Below, in pieces: positions 7,801 to 14,826 of a DNA stretch of 22,601 nucleotides. Below the pieces are notes generated by a model, which was given only the letters and a program-made list of their open reading frames with translations, had not been told where the DNA came from and did not search any database. Source of the DNA: Sellimonas sp963559135 (GTDB lineage: Bacteria; Bacillota; Clostridia; Lachnospirales; Lachnospiraceae); assembly GCA_963559135.1 (NCBI GenBank), contig CAUWJP010000040.1:1-22601 (forward strand), written 5' to 3'. Every line of letters starts with the position of its first letter. Position 1 is the first letter of the stretch. A program made the position numbers and the translations under genes.

Positions 7801-9207
7801 ATCCGTCTGATGAAGGAGATTTCCGGTAAGACGCCGCTTGTGCTGAAGCTGGATGAAAGTGATATTCAGGGACCGCTCCGGATCCGTGTCCGGTCCTTCC
7901 TGGAGACGGTATCTATGGGCAGAGAGAAAAAGGAAGGTCTTGAACTTCATGAGCTGAAAGATCCGTATCCGGTAAAATATACAAAAGAAAGCAGAAAAGA
8001 AAAAGTTGTGCTGATTCCTAATACGTCCCACGCCTTTTCCAGACTGATGGCAGCAGCCTTTGCCGGCCAGGGAATCCGCACGGCTCCGTTGGAGATCGGA
8101 CGAGAGGAAGCAATTCGGCTTGGAAAGCAGTATGTGCACAATGATATCTGTTTCCCGGCACAGATTGTTATCGGAGAGGCCCTTGCGGCGCTGAAGAGTG
8201 GAAAGTATGATACCGACCATGTGGCAATCGGCATGGGAAAATATATTGGGGACTGCCGTCTTACCCATTACGGGGCGCTGCTTCGTAAGGCTCTGGATGA
8301 TGCGGGTTATGAGAATGTCCCGATTCTGACCAACGACGATGTAGATTATCACAACCTGCATCCGGGCTTTCAGATGAACCTGCTCTCCGCCATACGGATT
8401 GCATTTGGACTTCCGATGATCGATGTGCTGGAGGAGCTTCTGCGGAAGATCCGGCCATATGAGCTGGAAGAAGGAAGCGCGGACCGGGCATTTGAAATGG
8501 CGCTGGATCAGGTGATAGAAGGACTGGAACACTCCGGCATTTCCGGAATGAAGAAAGGCTTTAAAAAGGCGATTCAAATCATGAAACAGGTTCCGTATGA
8601 CCGGACAAATCCGCGGCCGCGGGTACTGATCGTCGGAGAATACCTTCTGAATTTCCATCCGGGTGCTAACCATGATATTGAAAAATATCTGGAAAACAAC
8701 GGATTTGAGATCATTGAAGCACGCATGACAGACGTAATCCGAAAGACTTATTTCTATAAAGACAGCCAGAACCGGGAATACCATCTTAAGAAATCCGTCA
8801 AGGATAAAGTATGGTTCCACACAGCAAACCAGATCTTCAATTTGGCCCACGATCTGACGGATTCGATTGAAAAGGAGCATCCGCTCTATCATCCGGCATG
8901 CAGAATGCAGGATCTGGTTAAGGACAGCGATCCAATTATTCATCATACATTTGACGCGGGAGAGGGCGTGCTGATTCCGGGAGAAATTCTGCACCATGCC
9001 AAGAATGGATGCAAGTTCTTCGTTATTTTACAGCCATTTGGATGTCTCCCAAATCATGTGGTCGGAAGAGGTATTTCCAAGAGACTGAAAGAGCGGTATC
9101 CGGATATTCAGATTCTGACACTGGATTATGATCCGGACGTCAGCTTCGCCAATATTGAAAACCGGCTTCAGATGCTAGTAATGAATGCGAAAACCCAGAA
9201 AGAATAG
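4822..9207 (+). CDS. Giant acyl-CoA dehydratase activase / HgdB-like fusion protein (1461 aa)
   Basis: Two BcrA/BadF/HgdC-type ASKHA ATPase domains are fused to reductase-like regions. Domain 1 (about 18-285) has GIDVGSTTTK, C146 in NGSCAGGTGAF and C185 in SGRCGVYAK. Domain 2 (about 345-625) has GIDSGSTTTKF, C473/C477 in ACSSGCGSF and C512 in SRCTVFMNSS. In HgdC-type activases two such cysteines per subunit bind a bridging 4Fe-4S cluster. A Cys-rich linker follows (C636, C639, C643, C662), then a DUF2229-like segment (about 710-930) and two HgdB/BcrB-like halves with cysteines near 768, 983, 1110, 1145, 1360 and 1408. The family is expected to drive ATP-dependent low-potential electron transfer, but its substrate is unknown. 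Start 4822 or the in-frame ATG at 4831 is unresolved (AAAGG at 4814-4818). It stands alone and ends at a terminator. Confidence 0.88.
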   Translation: MKDMISRDLRLSADQELLVGIDVGSTTTKIVAVDPEKGTILYSNYRRHHAKQLKSVVRAVEEFAREWPDVPVRIALTGSGAKPIAKKMDVPFVQEVAANAIALQDRYESVGSAIELGGQDAKMIFFRREEGTGVLQVADMRMNGSCAGGTGAFVDEIASVLKVSVEDFNALAEQGTCVYDISGRCGVYAKTDIQPLLNQGVAKSDLALSAFHAIAKQTIGGLAQGLEIEKPVAFEGGPLTFNPILVRVFAERLDLSPEDILRPEHPELMVAYGAAISLKTMFDTNSRTASEYAQLLQNAKEETNADSKEARPFFVSKEEEETFRRRHATKPVEWKQPEEGETVRAYLGIDSGSTTTKFVLIGEDEEILGSFYAPNEGEPLMVAKRALIEMRERYKKAGARLEIIAAGTTGYGELLFAKAFQAEYHTVETVAHARAVQKYVSDATFILDIGGQDMKAIWMDNGVITNILVNEACSSGCGSFLENFASTLQIPSKQIAEVAFSSRHPAVLGSRCTVFMNSSIITEQRNGRQPEDIMAGLCRSIIENVFTKVVRISNRDSLGNRIVVQGGTFENDAVVRAMEEYLGREVFRAPYPGIMGAIGIALIARERHQKEPDRRTFIDLDSLDEFFYKQESNSPCPFCQNHCKRTIVTFSNGNAWITNNRCERGTVLGMPEDSNVRQQLKEKTQKANAVPNLFRKREKLLFQKYPHPELAPKRNITIGIPRVLSFWETMPFWTTFFESLGFDVKLSDPSTRKIYEKGLSAVTSDTVCFPAKLVHGHLRNLASKQVDRIFMPSITTVPTENTEKTSESMCAVVKGYPIVVRNSDNPAQIWGIPYDAPLFHWYTKEDRDKQLTQYMKATFQIPEEMARQAMEAADLAEDIFHMELKKAGSAILEEVTRTGKFAVVLAARPYQNDSLVNHDLPDMFTRMGIPVLTADSLPEANEVDLSKSRLDIVNNYHARMISSAILAAGNKHLEYVQIVSFGCGHDAYLSDEIIRLMKEISGKTPLVLKLDESDIQGPLRIRVRSFLETVSMGREKKEGLELHELKDPYPVKYTKESRKEKVVLIPNTSHAFSRLMAAAFAGQGIRTAPLEIGREEAIRLGKQYVHNDICFPAQIVIGEALAALKSGKYDTDHVAIGMGKYIGDCRLTHYGALLRKALDDAGYENVPILTNDDVDYHNLHPGFQMNLLSAIRIAFGLPMIDVLEELLRKIRPYELEEGSADRAFEMALDQVIEGLEHSGISGMKKGFKKAIQIMKQVPYDRTNPRPRVLIVGEYLLNFHPGANHDIEKYLENNGFEIIEARMTDVIRKTYFYKDSQNREYHLKKSVKDKVWFHTANQIFNLAHDLTDSIEKEHPLYHPACRMQDLVKDSDPIIHHTFDAGEGVLIPGEILHHAKNGCKFFVILQPFGCLPNHVVGRGISKRLKERYPDIQILTLDYDPDVSFANIENRLQMLVMNAKTQKE

Positions 9208-9210
9208 TGG

Positions 9211-9245
9211 GGAAACCGCTTTCATCCGTTTTCCTCTGTTTTTTT
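9211..9245 (+). terminator. Rho-independent terminator after the giant gene
   Basis: GGAAACCG (9211-9218) pairs with CGTTTTCC (9227-9234) with one mismatch, and a seven-T run follows at 9239-9245. It begins three bases after the stop codon. Confidence 0.7.
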
Positions 9246-9310
9246 AGAAAATGCACATAGAATTCTTGCGATTATACTTTATAATAAAAAATGAATCCGA
9301 AAAGGGGACA

Positions 9311-9326
9311 CTGTCCTCTAGGACAG
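9311..9326. promoter_or_regulatory. 16-base palindrome upstream of the response regulator
   Basis: CTGTCCT-CT-AGGACAG is a perfect 7-bp inverted repeat with a 2-base centre. It sits just before the AGGAGG ribosome site (9333-9338) and about 25 bases after a TATAAT -10 (9280-9285, with no good -35). It may be an operator for the adjacent two-component system or a small 5' hairpin. Confidence 0.4.
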
Positions 9327-9345
9327 GATGGAAGGAGGAGTAAGG

Positions 9346-10027
9346 ATGAGGTGGATGCTAAGAAGGATGCTGATTGCAGATGATGATATGCATCTGAGAA
9401 AGTTGGTATCGACTTACGCAGAACTGGAAGGCTTCCAGTGTCAGGAGGCGGAAAATGCACAGGAAGCAATCGACCTGCTGGAAAAGACGGATTTTGATAT
9501 ATTGATTCTGGATATTATGATGCCGGGGAAGGACGGGTTTGAGGCTCTTGCGGAGATCCGGGAGCATTCCCAGATTCCGGTTATTATGTTGACTGCAAGA
9601 AGTGAGGAGTATGACAAGCTTCTTGGATTTAACCTGGGCGCGGACGATTATGTTTCCAAGCCGTTCAGTCCGAAAGAGCTGATGGCAAGAGTGAATGCGG
9701 TGCTCAAAAGGACCGGAAGCGCGCCGAATATGATTTTGCAGTTTGGAAATCTGAGGATTCAGATTGATGCAAGGCTGGTGGAAATCGGTGAGAAGACGAT
9801 TAATCTGCCGCGCAAAGGAATTCGACCTGCTTGTCAAGCTGGCACAAAATGAACACATTGTCCTGACAAGGGAACAGCTTCTGGAGACGGTGTGGGGATA
9901 CGAGTATCATGGAGATACAAGGACAGTGGATTCCCATGTCAAATCTCTGAGGGAGCATCTGGGAGAATACCGGAAGCTGATTCAGACTGTGTGGGGAGTT
10001 GGATATAAATTTGAGTACAGAGAGTAA
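9346..10027 (+). pseudogene. OmpR-family response regulator, frameshifted in the DNA-binding domain
   Basis: The receiver domain (residues 1-120) is intact: acidic residues in LIADDD, phospho-acceptor D56 in LILDIMMP, and K105 in YVSKPFSP. The winged-helix domain begins normally (FGNLRIQIDARLVEIGEKTINLP) but the frame changes near 9808-9812. One extra base in CCGCGC shifts it, and the original frame runs to a stop at 9850-9852. The +1 frame resumes exactly as AKEFDLLVKLAQNEHIVLTR and ends VWGVGYKFEYRE at 10027, so the full domain is present once the extra base is ignored. I chose the ATG at 9346 because AGGAGG lies 7 bases upstream. The partner kinase overlaps the end. This is either a recent inactivation, a switchable state or an assembly error. 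The truncated product would be a receiver without working DNA binding. Confidence 0.85.
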
Positions 10028-11465
10028 AAAAAAGCATTGCTTTTTTTCCAGCATGATGGCACGTCTCTGGCTCATCATGATGGTTCTTGTTATTTTTACG
10101 ATCGCCCTGATGTGGGTCATCCAGATCCTTGTCCTGGAGAGAAATTACACGAAAGTGGCGATCGAAGGGATACAGGAGCGGTTGGAACCGGTGGAGGAGC
10201 AGCTCAACAATGAAGACCTGGCAGATAATGATCAGCTGATTCCCTATCTGAGCAAGACGATCAACGGTAAGCTGATGATTGTCGATTCTGACGGGCAACT
10301 GGAAGCGATGTACAGCTACGGGCACCAGCTGGATATCGCTGCAGATGGGCAAAATATCAGGCCGTGGAAGAATATCAGAGACAGCGAGGAGTATCAGTCT
10401 ATTCTGGACGGGGAGCCGTTCAACAGGGAAGTCCGGAAAGGATCACAGCTGATATCTTACGAAATCGGGATTCCTATCCTCTATAATGGGCAGCAGGAAT
10501 ATATTATTCTGACGCAGAATTTTACGGAGTTGAATCAGGTACTGGACATGAACCGCAGGCAGCTGATCTTTTTCAGTGTTCTTCTGATCATCGCCTCGTC
10601 GATTCTGGCACATATCCTCTCCAGAAAGTTTACAAAACCGATTCACATTATCAAAGGTACAGTCGATGACCTTGCAAGTGGTGATCTGACTGCGGTGCCA
10701 AACCTGAAGTTGAATGATGAAGTCGGACAGCTGGCCCGGTCGGTGGAGGAACTTTCCCGGGCGCTTCGAAGAGTCGATGATCTCCGGAAAGAGGTCATTG
10801 CCAATATCTCCCATGAGCTTCGTTCTCCGTTGGCCCTGATCGGGGGCTATGCGGAGATGGTTCGTGACATCCACTGGAAGGATGAGGAAAAGCGGACGGA
10901 AGATCTGGACCTGATTATCCGGGAGTCAAAACGCATGAGCGAGATGGTAAACGACATCCTGGACTATTCGCAGCTTCAGACTGGTTACCTTCAGCTGAAA
11001 AAAGAGTGGTACAATCTTTATGAAATTGTGGAATCAGAAATCATGTTCTGTGAAGCAAGCGCCAGAGAATACGGGATTCAGATCCGGCTCGCTTCAGATG
11101 AAACGGAGATCCCGGTATATGTAGATGCGCTGAAAATGAGTCAGGTGATCCGAAACCTTCTATATAATGCTCTGAATCATACGGAAAACAAAAAGGAAGT
11201 GATCGTATCCCTGAAGGCAGGAGACGATGGTTGTCTGGTAGAGGTGAAAAATCTTGGGAATCCGATTCCGGAAGAGGAGCGCGAACTGATTTGGGAGCGG
11301 TATCAGAGAAGCCAGCACCAGGCAGGACGCAGAGAGGGTACGGGGCTTGGGCTTTCTATTGTCAGCACTATTCTGAAAGCGCACTGTATGGTTTATGGAG
11401 TGGACTATCAGGATCAGATGACGGTCTTTTGGTTCCGGACCTTAAAGGACAAGAAGACAAAATAA
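10011..11465 (+). CDS. HAMP-domain sensor histidine kinase
   Basis: Partner of the preceding OmpR-type regulator. A membrane segment lies near the N-terminus (MARLWLIMMVLVIFTIALMWV). About 135 extracytoplasmic residues follow, then a second membrane segment (LIFFSVLLIIASSILAHIL), a HAMP linker (KFTKPIHIIKGTVDDLASGD), the HisKA box with phospho-acceptor His in ANISHELRSP (about residue 268), an N-box (NLLYNALNHT) and a G-box (GTGLGLSIV). The frame is open from TTG at 9999. TTG at 10011 (GGGGAG upstream) is my choice. ATG at 10053 would shorten the product by 14 residues and has no ribosome site. It overlaps the regulator, so the two are translationally coupled. The kinase is intact although its regulator is frameshifted. 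The signal is unknown. Confidence 0.85.
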   Translation: MSTESKKKHCFFSSMMARLWLIMMVLVIFTIALMWVIQILVLERNYTKVAIEGIQERLEPVEEQLNNEDLADNDQLIPYLSKTINGKLMIVDSDGQLEAMYSYGHQLDIAADGQNIRPWKNIRDSEEYQSILDGEPFNREVRKGSQLISYEIGIPILYNGQQEYIILTQNFTELNQVLDMNRRQLIFFSVLLIIASSILAHILSRKFTKPIHIIKGTVDDLASGDLTAVPNLKLNDEVGQLARSVEELSRALRRVDDLRKEVIANISHELRSPLALIGGYAEMVRDIHWKDEEKRTEDLDLIIRESKRMSEMVNDILDYSQLQTGYLQLKKEWYNLYEIVESEIMFCEASAREYGIQIRLASDETEIPVYVDALKMSQVIRNLLYNALNHTENKKEVIVSLKAGDDGCLVEVKNLGNPIPEEERELIWERYQRSQHQAGRREGTGLGLSIVSTILKAHCMVYGVDYQDQMTVFWFRTLKDKKTK

Positions 11466-11494
11466 CAAAAAGACAATTCAAAGATCATTCAATA

Positions 11495-11522
11495 GGGGAA
11501 GGGGACATCCCTTTCTCCTTTT
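11495..11522 (+). terminator. Probable terminator after the kinase gene
   Basis: GGGGAAGGG (11495-11503) pairs with CCCTTTCTCC (11509-11518) with one bulged base and one wobble, followed by TTTT. Confidence 0.5.
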
Positions 11523-11585
11523 CTAAAAAACAAGTCTATTTTATCAATTTGGCTTATCATAAAAAGATCACGAAAAGAGGATGTT

Positions 11586-12026
11586 ATGAATATGGTATGT
11601 GAACTGCTTTTTCTGGCAGTACTTTTTGGTGCAGCAGTATCGGACTGGAGTGAAAGAATGATTCCGGACCATTTTCCGGTGCTTCTTCTGCTTCTCGGAG
11701 TATTTGCTGCTTTTACGGATAGGTGGCAGCATCTGTCTTTCCAGCAGGCTGTGGCAGGAGCGCTGTGCAGCGCCTTTCCGCTGTTCCTTTCTGCCCTTCT
11801 TGTAAAGGGAGCGTTTGGCGGTGGGGATATCAAACTGATGGCGGCAGCCGGATTCTGCCTTGGAGTAAAACGGGGAATCCTGGGACTGTTTCTGGGGCTT
11901 CTGGCGGGTGGAATCTATGGCCTTGTTCTGACGGCTGTCCGAAAGCGCAAAAAGAAAGAGCCCATTCCACTTGGCCCCTTTCTTGCCTTTGGCCTTGTGG
12001 CCGCAAGCATGATTCCGCTAAACTGA
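11586..12026 (+). CDS. Prepilin peptidase, A24 family (CpaA/TadV-like)
   Basis: A 146-residue polytopic membrane protein with both catalytic aspartates of A24 peptidases: D20 in AAVSDWSERMIP and D81 in the hallmark FGGGDIKLM. It has the short form without the N-terminal methylase domain, like TadV/CpaA enzymes that process Flp-type or other type IV prepilins. About five membrane segments are visible, and a basic loop (RKRKKKE) lies before the last one. The ATG at 11586 follows AGAGG. No pilin, secretion ATPase or tad gene is in the window, so its substrates must be encoded elsewhere. The stop is followed by a promoter for the next gene. Confidence 0.88.
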   Translation: MNMVCELLFLAVLFGAAVSDWSERMIPDHFPVLLLLLGVFAAFTDRWQHLSFQQAVAGALCSAFPLFLSALLVKGAFGGGDIKLMAAAGFCLGVKRGILGLFLGLLAGGIYGLVLTAVRKRKKKEPIPLGPFLAFGLVAASMIPLN

Positions 12027-12050
12027 TGCTACACAAAAAAGAAGTGAGAC

Positions 12051-12079
12051 TTGATTGCTCAGGCAAAAAATGTCATAAT
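12051..12079 (+). promoter_or_regulatory. Promoter upstream of the riboflavin kinase gene
   Basis: TTGATT (12051-12056), a 17-base spacer and CATAAT (12074-12079) lie 40 bases before the TTG start. There is no room for an FMN riboswitch between them. Confidence 0.5.
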
Positions 12080-12118
12080 AAGCGTTATGAAGAAAAATGG
12101 ACAGGCGGAGGAACACCA

Positions 12119-12538
12119 TTGTATACATTGACAGGAATAATTATTCACGGAAAAGGAAATGGAAGAAAGGTAGGAATGCCTACGGCGAATCTCCGGTATC
12201 AGGAAGAAGAAACGCTTCCCGAGCGCGGAGTCTACGGAGTTCTGGCGTGGATTGACGGGAAGAAGTACGTAGGTGTTACCAATGTGGGAACAAGGCCTTC
12301 GGTGGACAATGATCCGAAGATTACGGTGGAGACGTATATACTGGGGCTTGATATGGACCTGTACGGGAAAAAAGTGACGATTGAGTTTTATATTTTCCTC
12401 CGGGGGATTCAGAAGTTTGATTCCCTTGAGGAGGTAAAAAAGCAGGTGGATCAGGATATCCGCCGGACAAGAGACTATTTTCACGAGAAGTTTCCGGGAG
12501 GGGTTGCAAATGAGGAAGAGACGAAAGAAAAAATTTAA
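12119..12538 (+). CDS. Stand-alone riboflavin kinase
   Basis: A 139-residue flavokinase domain that makes FMN from riboflavin and ATP. It has the substrate loop GKGNGRKVGMPTANL (residues 11-25), TNVGTRPSV, the catalytic-glutamate region VETYIL, and LDMDLYGK, all typical of the C-terminal half of RibF. The FAD synthetase half is absent, so this is the kinase domain alone. I chose TTG at 12119 because GGAGG lies 8 bases upstream. An in-frame ATG at 12026 would add 31 residues of unrelated sequence and lies upstream of a promoter. The 3' end overlaps the next gene by 29 bases. No FMN riboswitch is visible. Confidence 0.85.
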   Translation: MYTLTGIIIHGKGNGRKVGMPTANLRYQEEETLPERGVYGVLAWIDGKKYVGVTNVGTRPSVDNDPKITVETYILGLDMDLYGKKVTIEFYIFLRGIQKFDSLEEVKKQVDQDIRRTRDYFHEKFPGGVANEEETKEKI

Positions 12539-13622
12539 AAAACGAGTATTGCTTCCGGGTATTCTTCTTGCCATCGCAGTGATTCTGATGGCTGCGTCGG
12601 TGTATGTAGAGGGTTTTGCCGATTGGCATACGGAGCATATCTATCCGGCTTTGACGGGAAGCATCGGACGGATTTTCGGGCTGGTTCCTACCTCTGTGGC
12701 GGAGATCGGCCTGTATCTTTTTGTACTGATAGTGATTTTTGGTTTTCTGTATATTCTGCTCTCGATTATCCATAAAAACTGGAATTTTTACCGGACGAAG
12801 AAGACAGCGGTCGTACTGTCTTGGATCGTTTCGATTCTTATATTTCTGTATGTGATCAACTGCGGAATCAATTACCGGAGCACATCGTTTGCAGAGCGAA
12901 GCGGAATCCTTCCGCGGGAGTACAGTGTGGATGAGTTGCGAAGCGTCTGCCTGATGCTGACTCAGACAGTGCAGGATACGGAGCCTACCGTTACGAGGGA
13001 TGATGACGGGGAGATTCTCTTTACGACCGATGCCGGAAAAAATGCGGTCCGAGCCATGCAGTCGTTGGGAGAGGACTACCGGGAGCTTAAAGGTTACTAT
13101 CCGGAGCCGAAAAAGCTGATCTTTTCGGAATTCCTTTCCATACAGTCTTTGACGGGAATTTATTCTCCGTTTACGGTGGAGGCAAATTATAACGGTGACA
13201 TGACCGCGTATAATATTCCATTTACCATGTGCCACGAACTTTCGCATCTGAAAGGATTCATGCAGGAGCAGGAGGCAAACTTCATCGCCTGGCTTGCGTG
13301 CAGCCGATCGAATATAGCAGAATTTCAATACAGTGCGGCTCTTTCCGGATGGCTTTATGCGACTAACCAGCTCTGGAATTATGATCAGGTATCCTACGAA
13401 GAGCTCTACGGGATGCTTCCGGAAAACGCAAAGAAAGACCTTCAGAGAAATGATGAGTTCTGGGCAGAACATGAAGGCAAGATTGCGGAGGTGTCCAACC
13501 AGATTAATGACGCCTACTTAAAGTCAAACGGTCAGGAAAACGGTGTGGAAAGCTACGATAAGATGGTGGACATGCTTGTTGTTTATCTGTTAGATCATGC
13601 GTCCGGACAGGGCTCATCCTAA
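12510..13622 (+). CDS. DUF3810-family membrane zinc metallopeptidase-like protein
   Basis: A 370-residue protein. A very basic N-terminus (RKRRKKKFKKR) is followed by three membrane segments in the first 125 residues and a large domain with the zincin motif HELSH (H242, E243, H246) in MCHELSHLKGFMQEQEANFIAW. The downstream E253/E255 could supply the third zinc ligand. The layout matches DUF3810 proteins, which look like membrane-anchored metallopeptidases with no established substrate. I chose ATG at 12510 (GGGAGGGG about 7 bases upstream) over TTG at 12504. It overlaps the riboflavin kinase gene by 29 bases in another frame and is probably co-transcribed with it. Confidence 0.82.
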   Translation: MRKRRKKKFKKRVLLPGILLAIAVILMAASVYVEGFADWHTEHIYPALTGSIGRIFGLVPTSVAEIGLYLFVLIVIFGFLYILLSIIHKNWNFYRTKKTAVVLSWIVSILIFLYVINCGINYRSTSFAERSGILPREYSVDELRSVCLMLTQTVQDTEPTVTRDDDGEILFTTDAGKNAVRAMQSLGEDYRELKGYYPEPKKLIFSEFLSIQSLTGIYSPFTVEANYNGDMTAYNIPFTMCHELSHLKGFMQEQEANFIAWLACSRSNIAEFQYSAALSGWLYATNQLWNYDQVSYEELYGMLPENAKKDLQRNDEFWAEHEGKIAEVSNQINDAYLKSNGQENGVESYDKMVDMLVVYLLDHASGQGSS

Positions 13623-13673
13623 AGGAATCGTGCTTGTGCTTTTTTAAATGATAGAAAGAAATAGGAGAAAGAC

Positions 13674-14036
13674 ATGAAAGTATTACGACAGTTTTTAATT
13701 ATACTGATAATTTCACTTCTGGGAGAGATCCTTAACAGGATCCTCCCGTTTCCGGTTCCGGCCAGTGTTTATGGACTCGTATTGATGCTGGCGGCATTGT
13801 TGACCGGAGTGATCCGGGTGCCTCAGGTCAAAGAGGCGTCGGTTATTTTAATCGAACTGATGCCGGTGATGTTTATCCCGGCGGCAGTAGGGCTGATGAC
13901 AGCATGGGATAAGCTGCGTCCGGTAGTGGTGTCGGTAGTAGTAATCACCTTTGTGACGACACTTCTTGTCATGGGTGCGACTGGAATTGTGACGGAGAAG
14001 GTCATCGAGAAGACAGAGAAGGAGGTGGAAAAATAA
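13674..14036 (+). CDS. lrgA: LrgA/CidA-family holin-like protein
   Basis: A 120-residue membrane protein with four predicted segments and the LrgA/CidA pattern: the early IISLLGEILNRILPFPVPASVYGL region, then LIELMPVMFIPAAVGLM and a basic/acidic tail. CidA/LrgA proteins are linked to control of murein hydrolase activity and lysis, and with LrgB to uptake of small metabolites such as pyruvate. The ATG at 13674 follows AGGAGA. The lrgB gene starts two bases after the stop. No canonical LytS/LytR pair is adjacent, although a LytTR regulator lies 5 kb downstream. Confidence 0.88.
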   Translation: MKVLRQFLIILIISLLGEILNRILPFPVPASVYGLVLMLAALLTGVIRVPQVKEASVILIELMPVMFIPAAVGLMTAWDKLRPVVVSVVVITFVTTLLVMGATGIVTEKVIEKTEKEVEK

Positions 14037-14037
14037 G

Positions 14038-14730
14038 ATGCAGAGTTTTATTGAACATTCTCTTTTTTTCGGGCCGGTAATCAGTCTGGCCGTCTACGAA
14101 GGGGGACTTCTACTCAAGAGGAAGTATAAACTTGCGGTGTTGAATCCGCTTCTGATTACGGCGATTGTGTTGATTGCCTTTCTGGCGCTTACCAATGTAG
14201 AGTATGAGTCTTACAATGCAAGCGCCAAATATATCAGCTACTTTCTGACTCCGGCGACGGTTGCCCTTGCGGTGCCGCTTTACGAACAGCTCAGGCTTTT
14301 GAAGGAAAACCTTGCGGCCGTTCTGTGCGGATTGTTGACGGGAGTACTGACAAGCCTTGTCAGCATTTTTCTGTTATCCAAGCTATTCGGTTTAAACCAC
14401 GAGCAGTATGTAACCCTGCTTCCGAAATCTATCACCACAGCCATCGGGATGGGAGTCTCGGAGGAAATGGGCGGTATTACCGCCATTACAGTGGCTGTCA
14501 TCTGCGTGACCGGAATGATTGGAGATATCACGTCAGAATGGCTCTATAAGATCTTGAAGATCCGTCATCCGATCGCAAAAGGACTTGCCCTTGGGACTGC
14601 CTCCCATGCGATGGGAACCGCAAAGGCCATGGAGATGGGCGAAGTCGAGGGTGCCATGGGAAGCCTTGCAATCGTTACAGCAGGACTTTTGACGGTTGTG
14701 GGCGCATCCTTTTTTGCGCAGCTTATGTAA
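14038..14730 (+). CDS. lrgB: LrgB-family membrane protein
   Basis: A 230-residue polytopic protein of normal LrgB length with the family hallmarks LLPKSITTAIGMGVSEEMGG (about residues 128-147) and LGTASHAMGTAKAMEMGEVEGAMGSLAI near the C-terminus. It acts with LrgA in the membrane, in a role tied to lysis control and pyruvate or glycolate transport in characterised relatives. Its ribosome site (AAGGAGG) lies inside the end of lrgA, so translation is coupled. The gene pair is complete and shows no damage. Confidence 0.92.
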   Translation: MQSFIEHSLFFGPVISLAVYEGGLLLKRKYKLAVLNPLLITAIVLIAFLALTNVEYESYNASAKYISYFLTPATVALAVPLYEQLRLLKENLAAVLCGLLTGVLTSLVSIFLLSKLFGLNHEQYVTLLPKSITTAIGMGVSEEMGGITAITVAVICVTGMIGDITSEWLYKILKIRHPIAKGLALGTASHAMGTAKAMEMGEVEGAMGSLAIVTAGLLTVVGASFFAQLM

Positions 14731-14826
14731 ATTACTGGAAAATGTGATATACTGATAATGTTGCTATGAAATGCGGAGCAGTCTGCAGTGTTATAGGATT
14801 AAAAGAACGGACAGGAGGATAAGACT

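Noticed and set aside
7654..8997. 447-codon open frame on the minus strand
   Set aside because: It lies fully antisense to the giant activase-type gene, shows no family resemblance and has low-complexity antisense composition.
11723..12118. Long upstream extension of the riboflavin kinase frame
   Set aside because: It overlaps the prepilin peptidase in another frame and contains the promoter at 12051-12079. The ribosome site points to TTG 12119.
12080..12118. Possible FMN riboswitch before the riboflavin kinase
   Set aside because: Only about 40 bases separate promoter and start, far too short for an RFN element, and no conserved core was seen.
12321..13472. 383-codon open frame on the minus strand
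   Set aside because: It is antisense to the riboflavin kinase and DUF3810 genes, both of which have clear motifs and ribosome sites.
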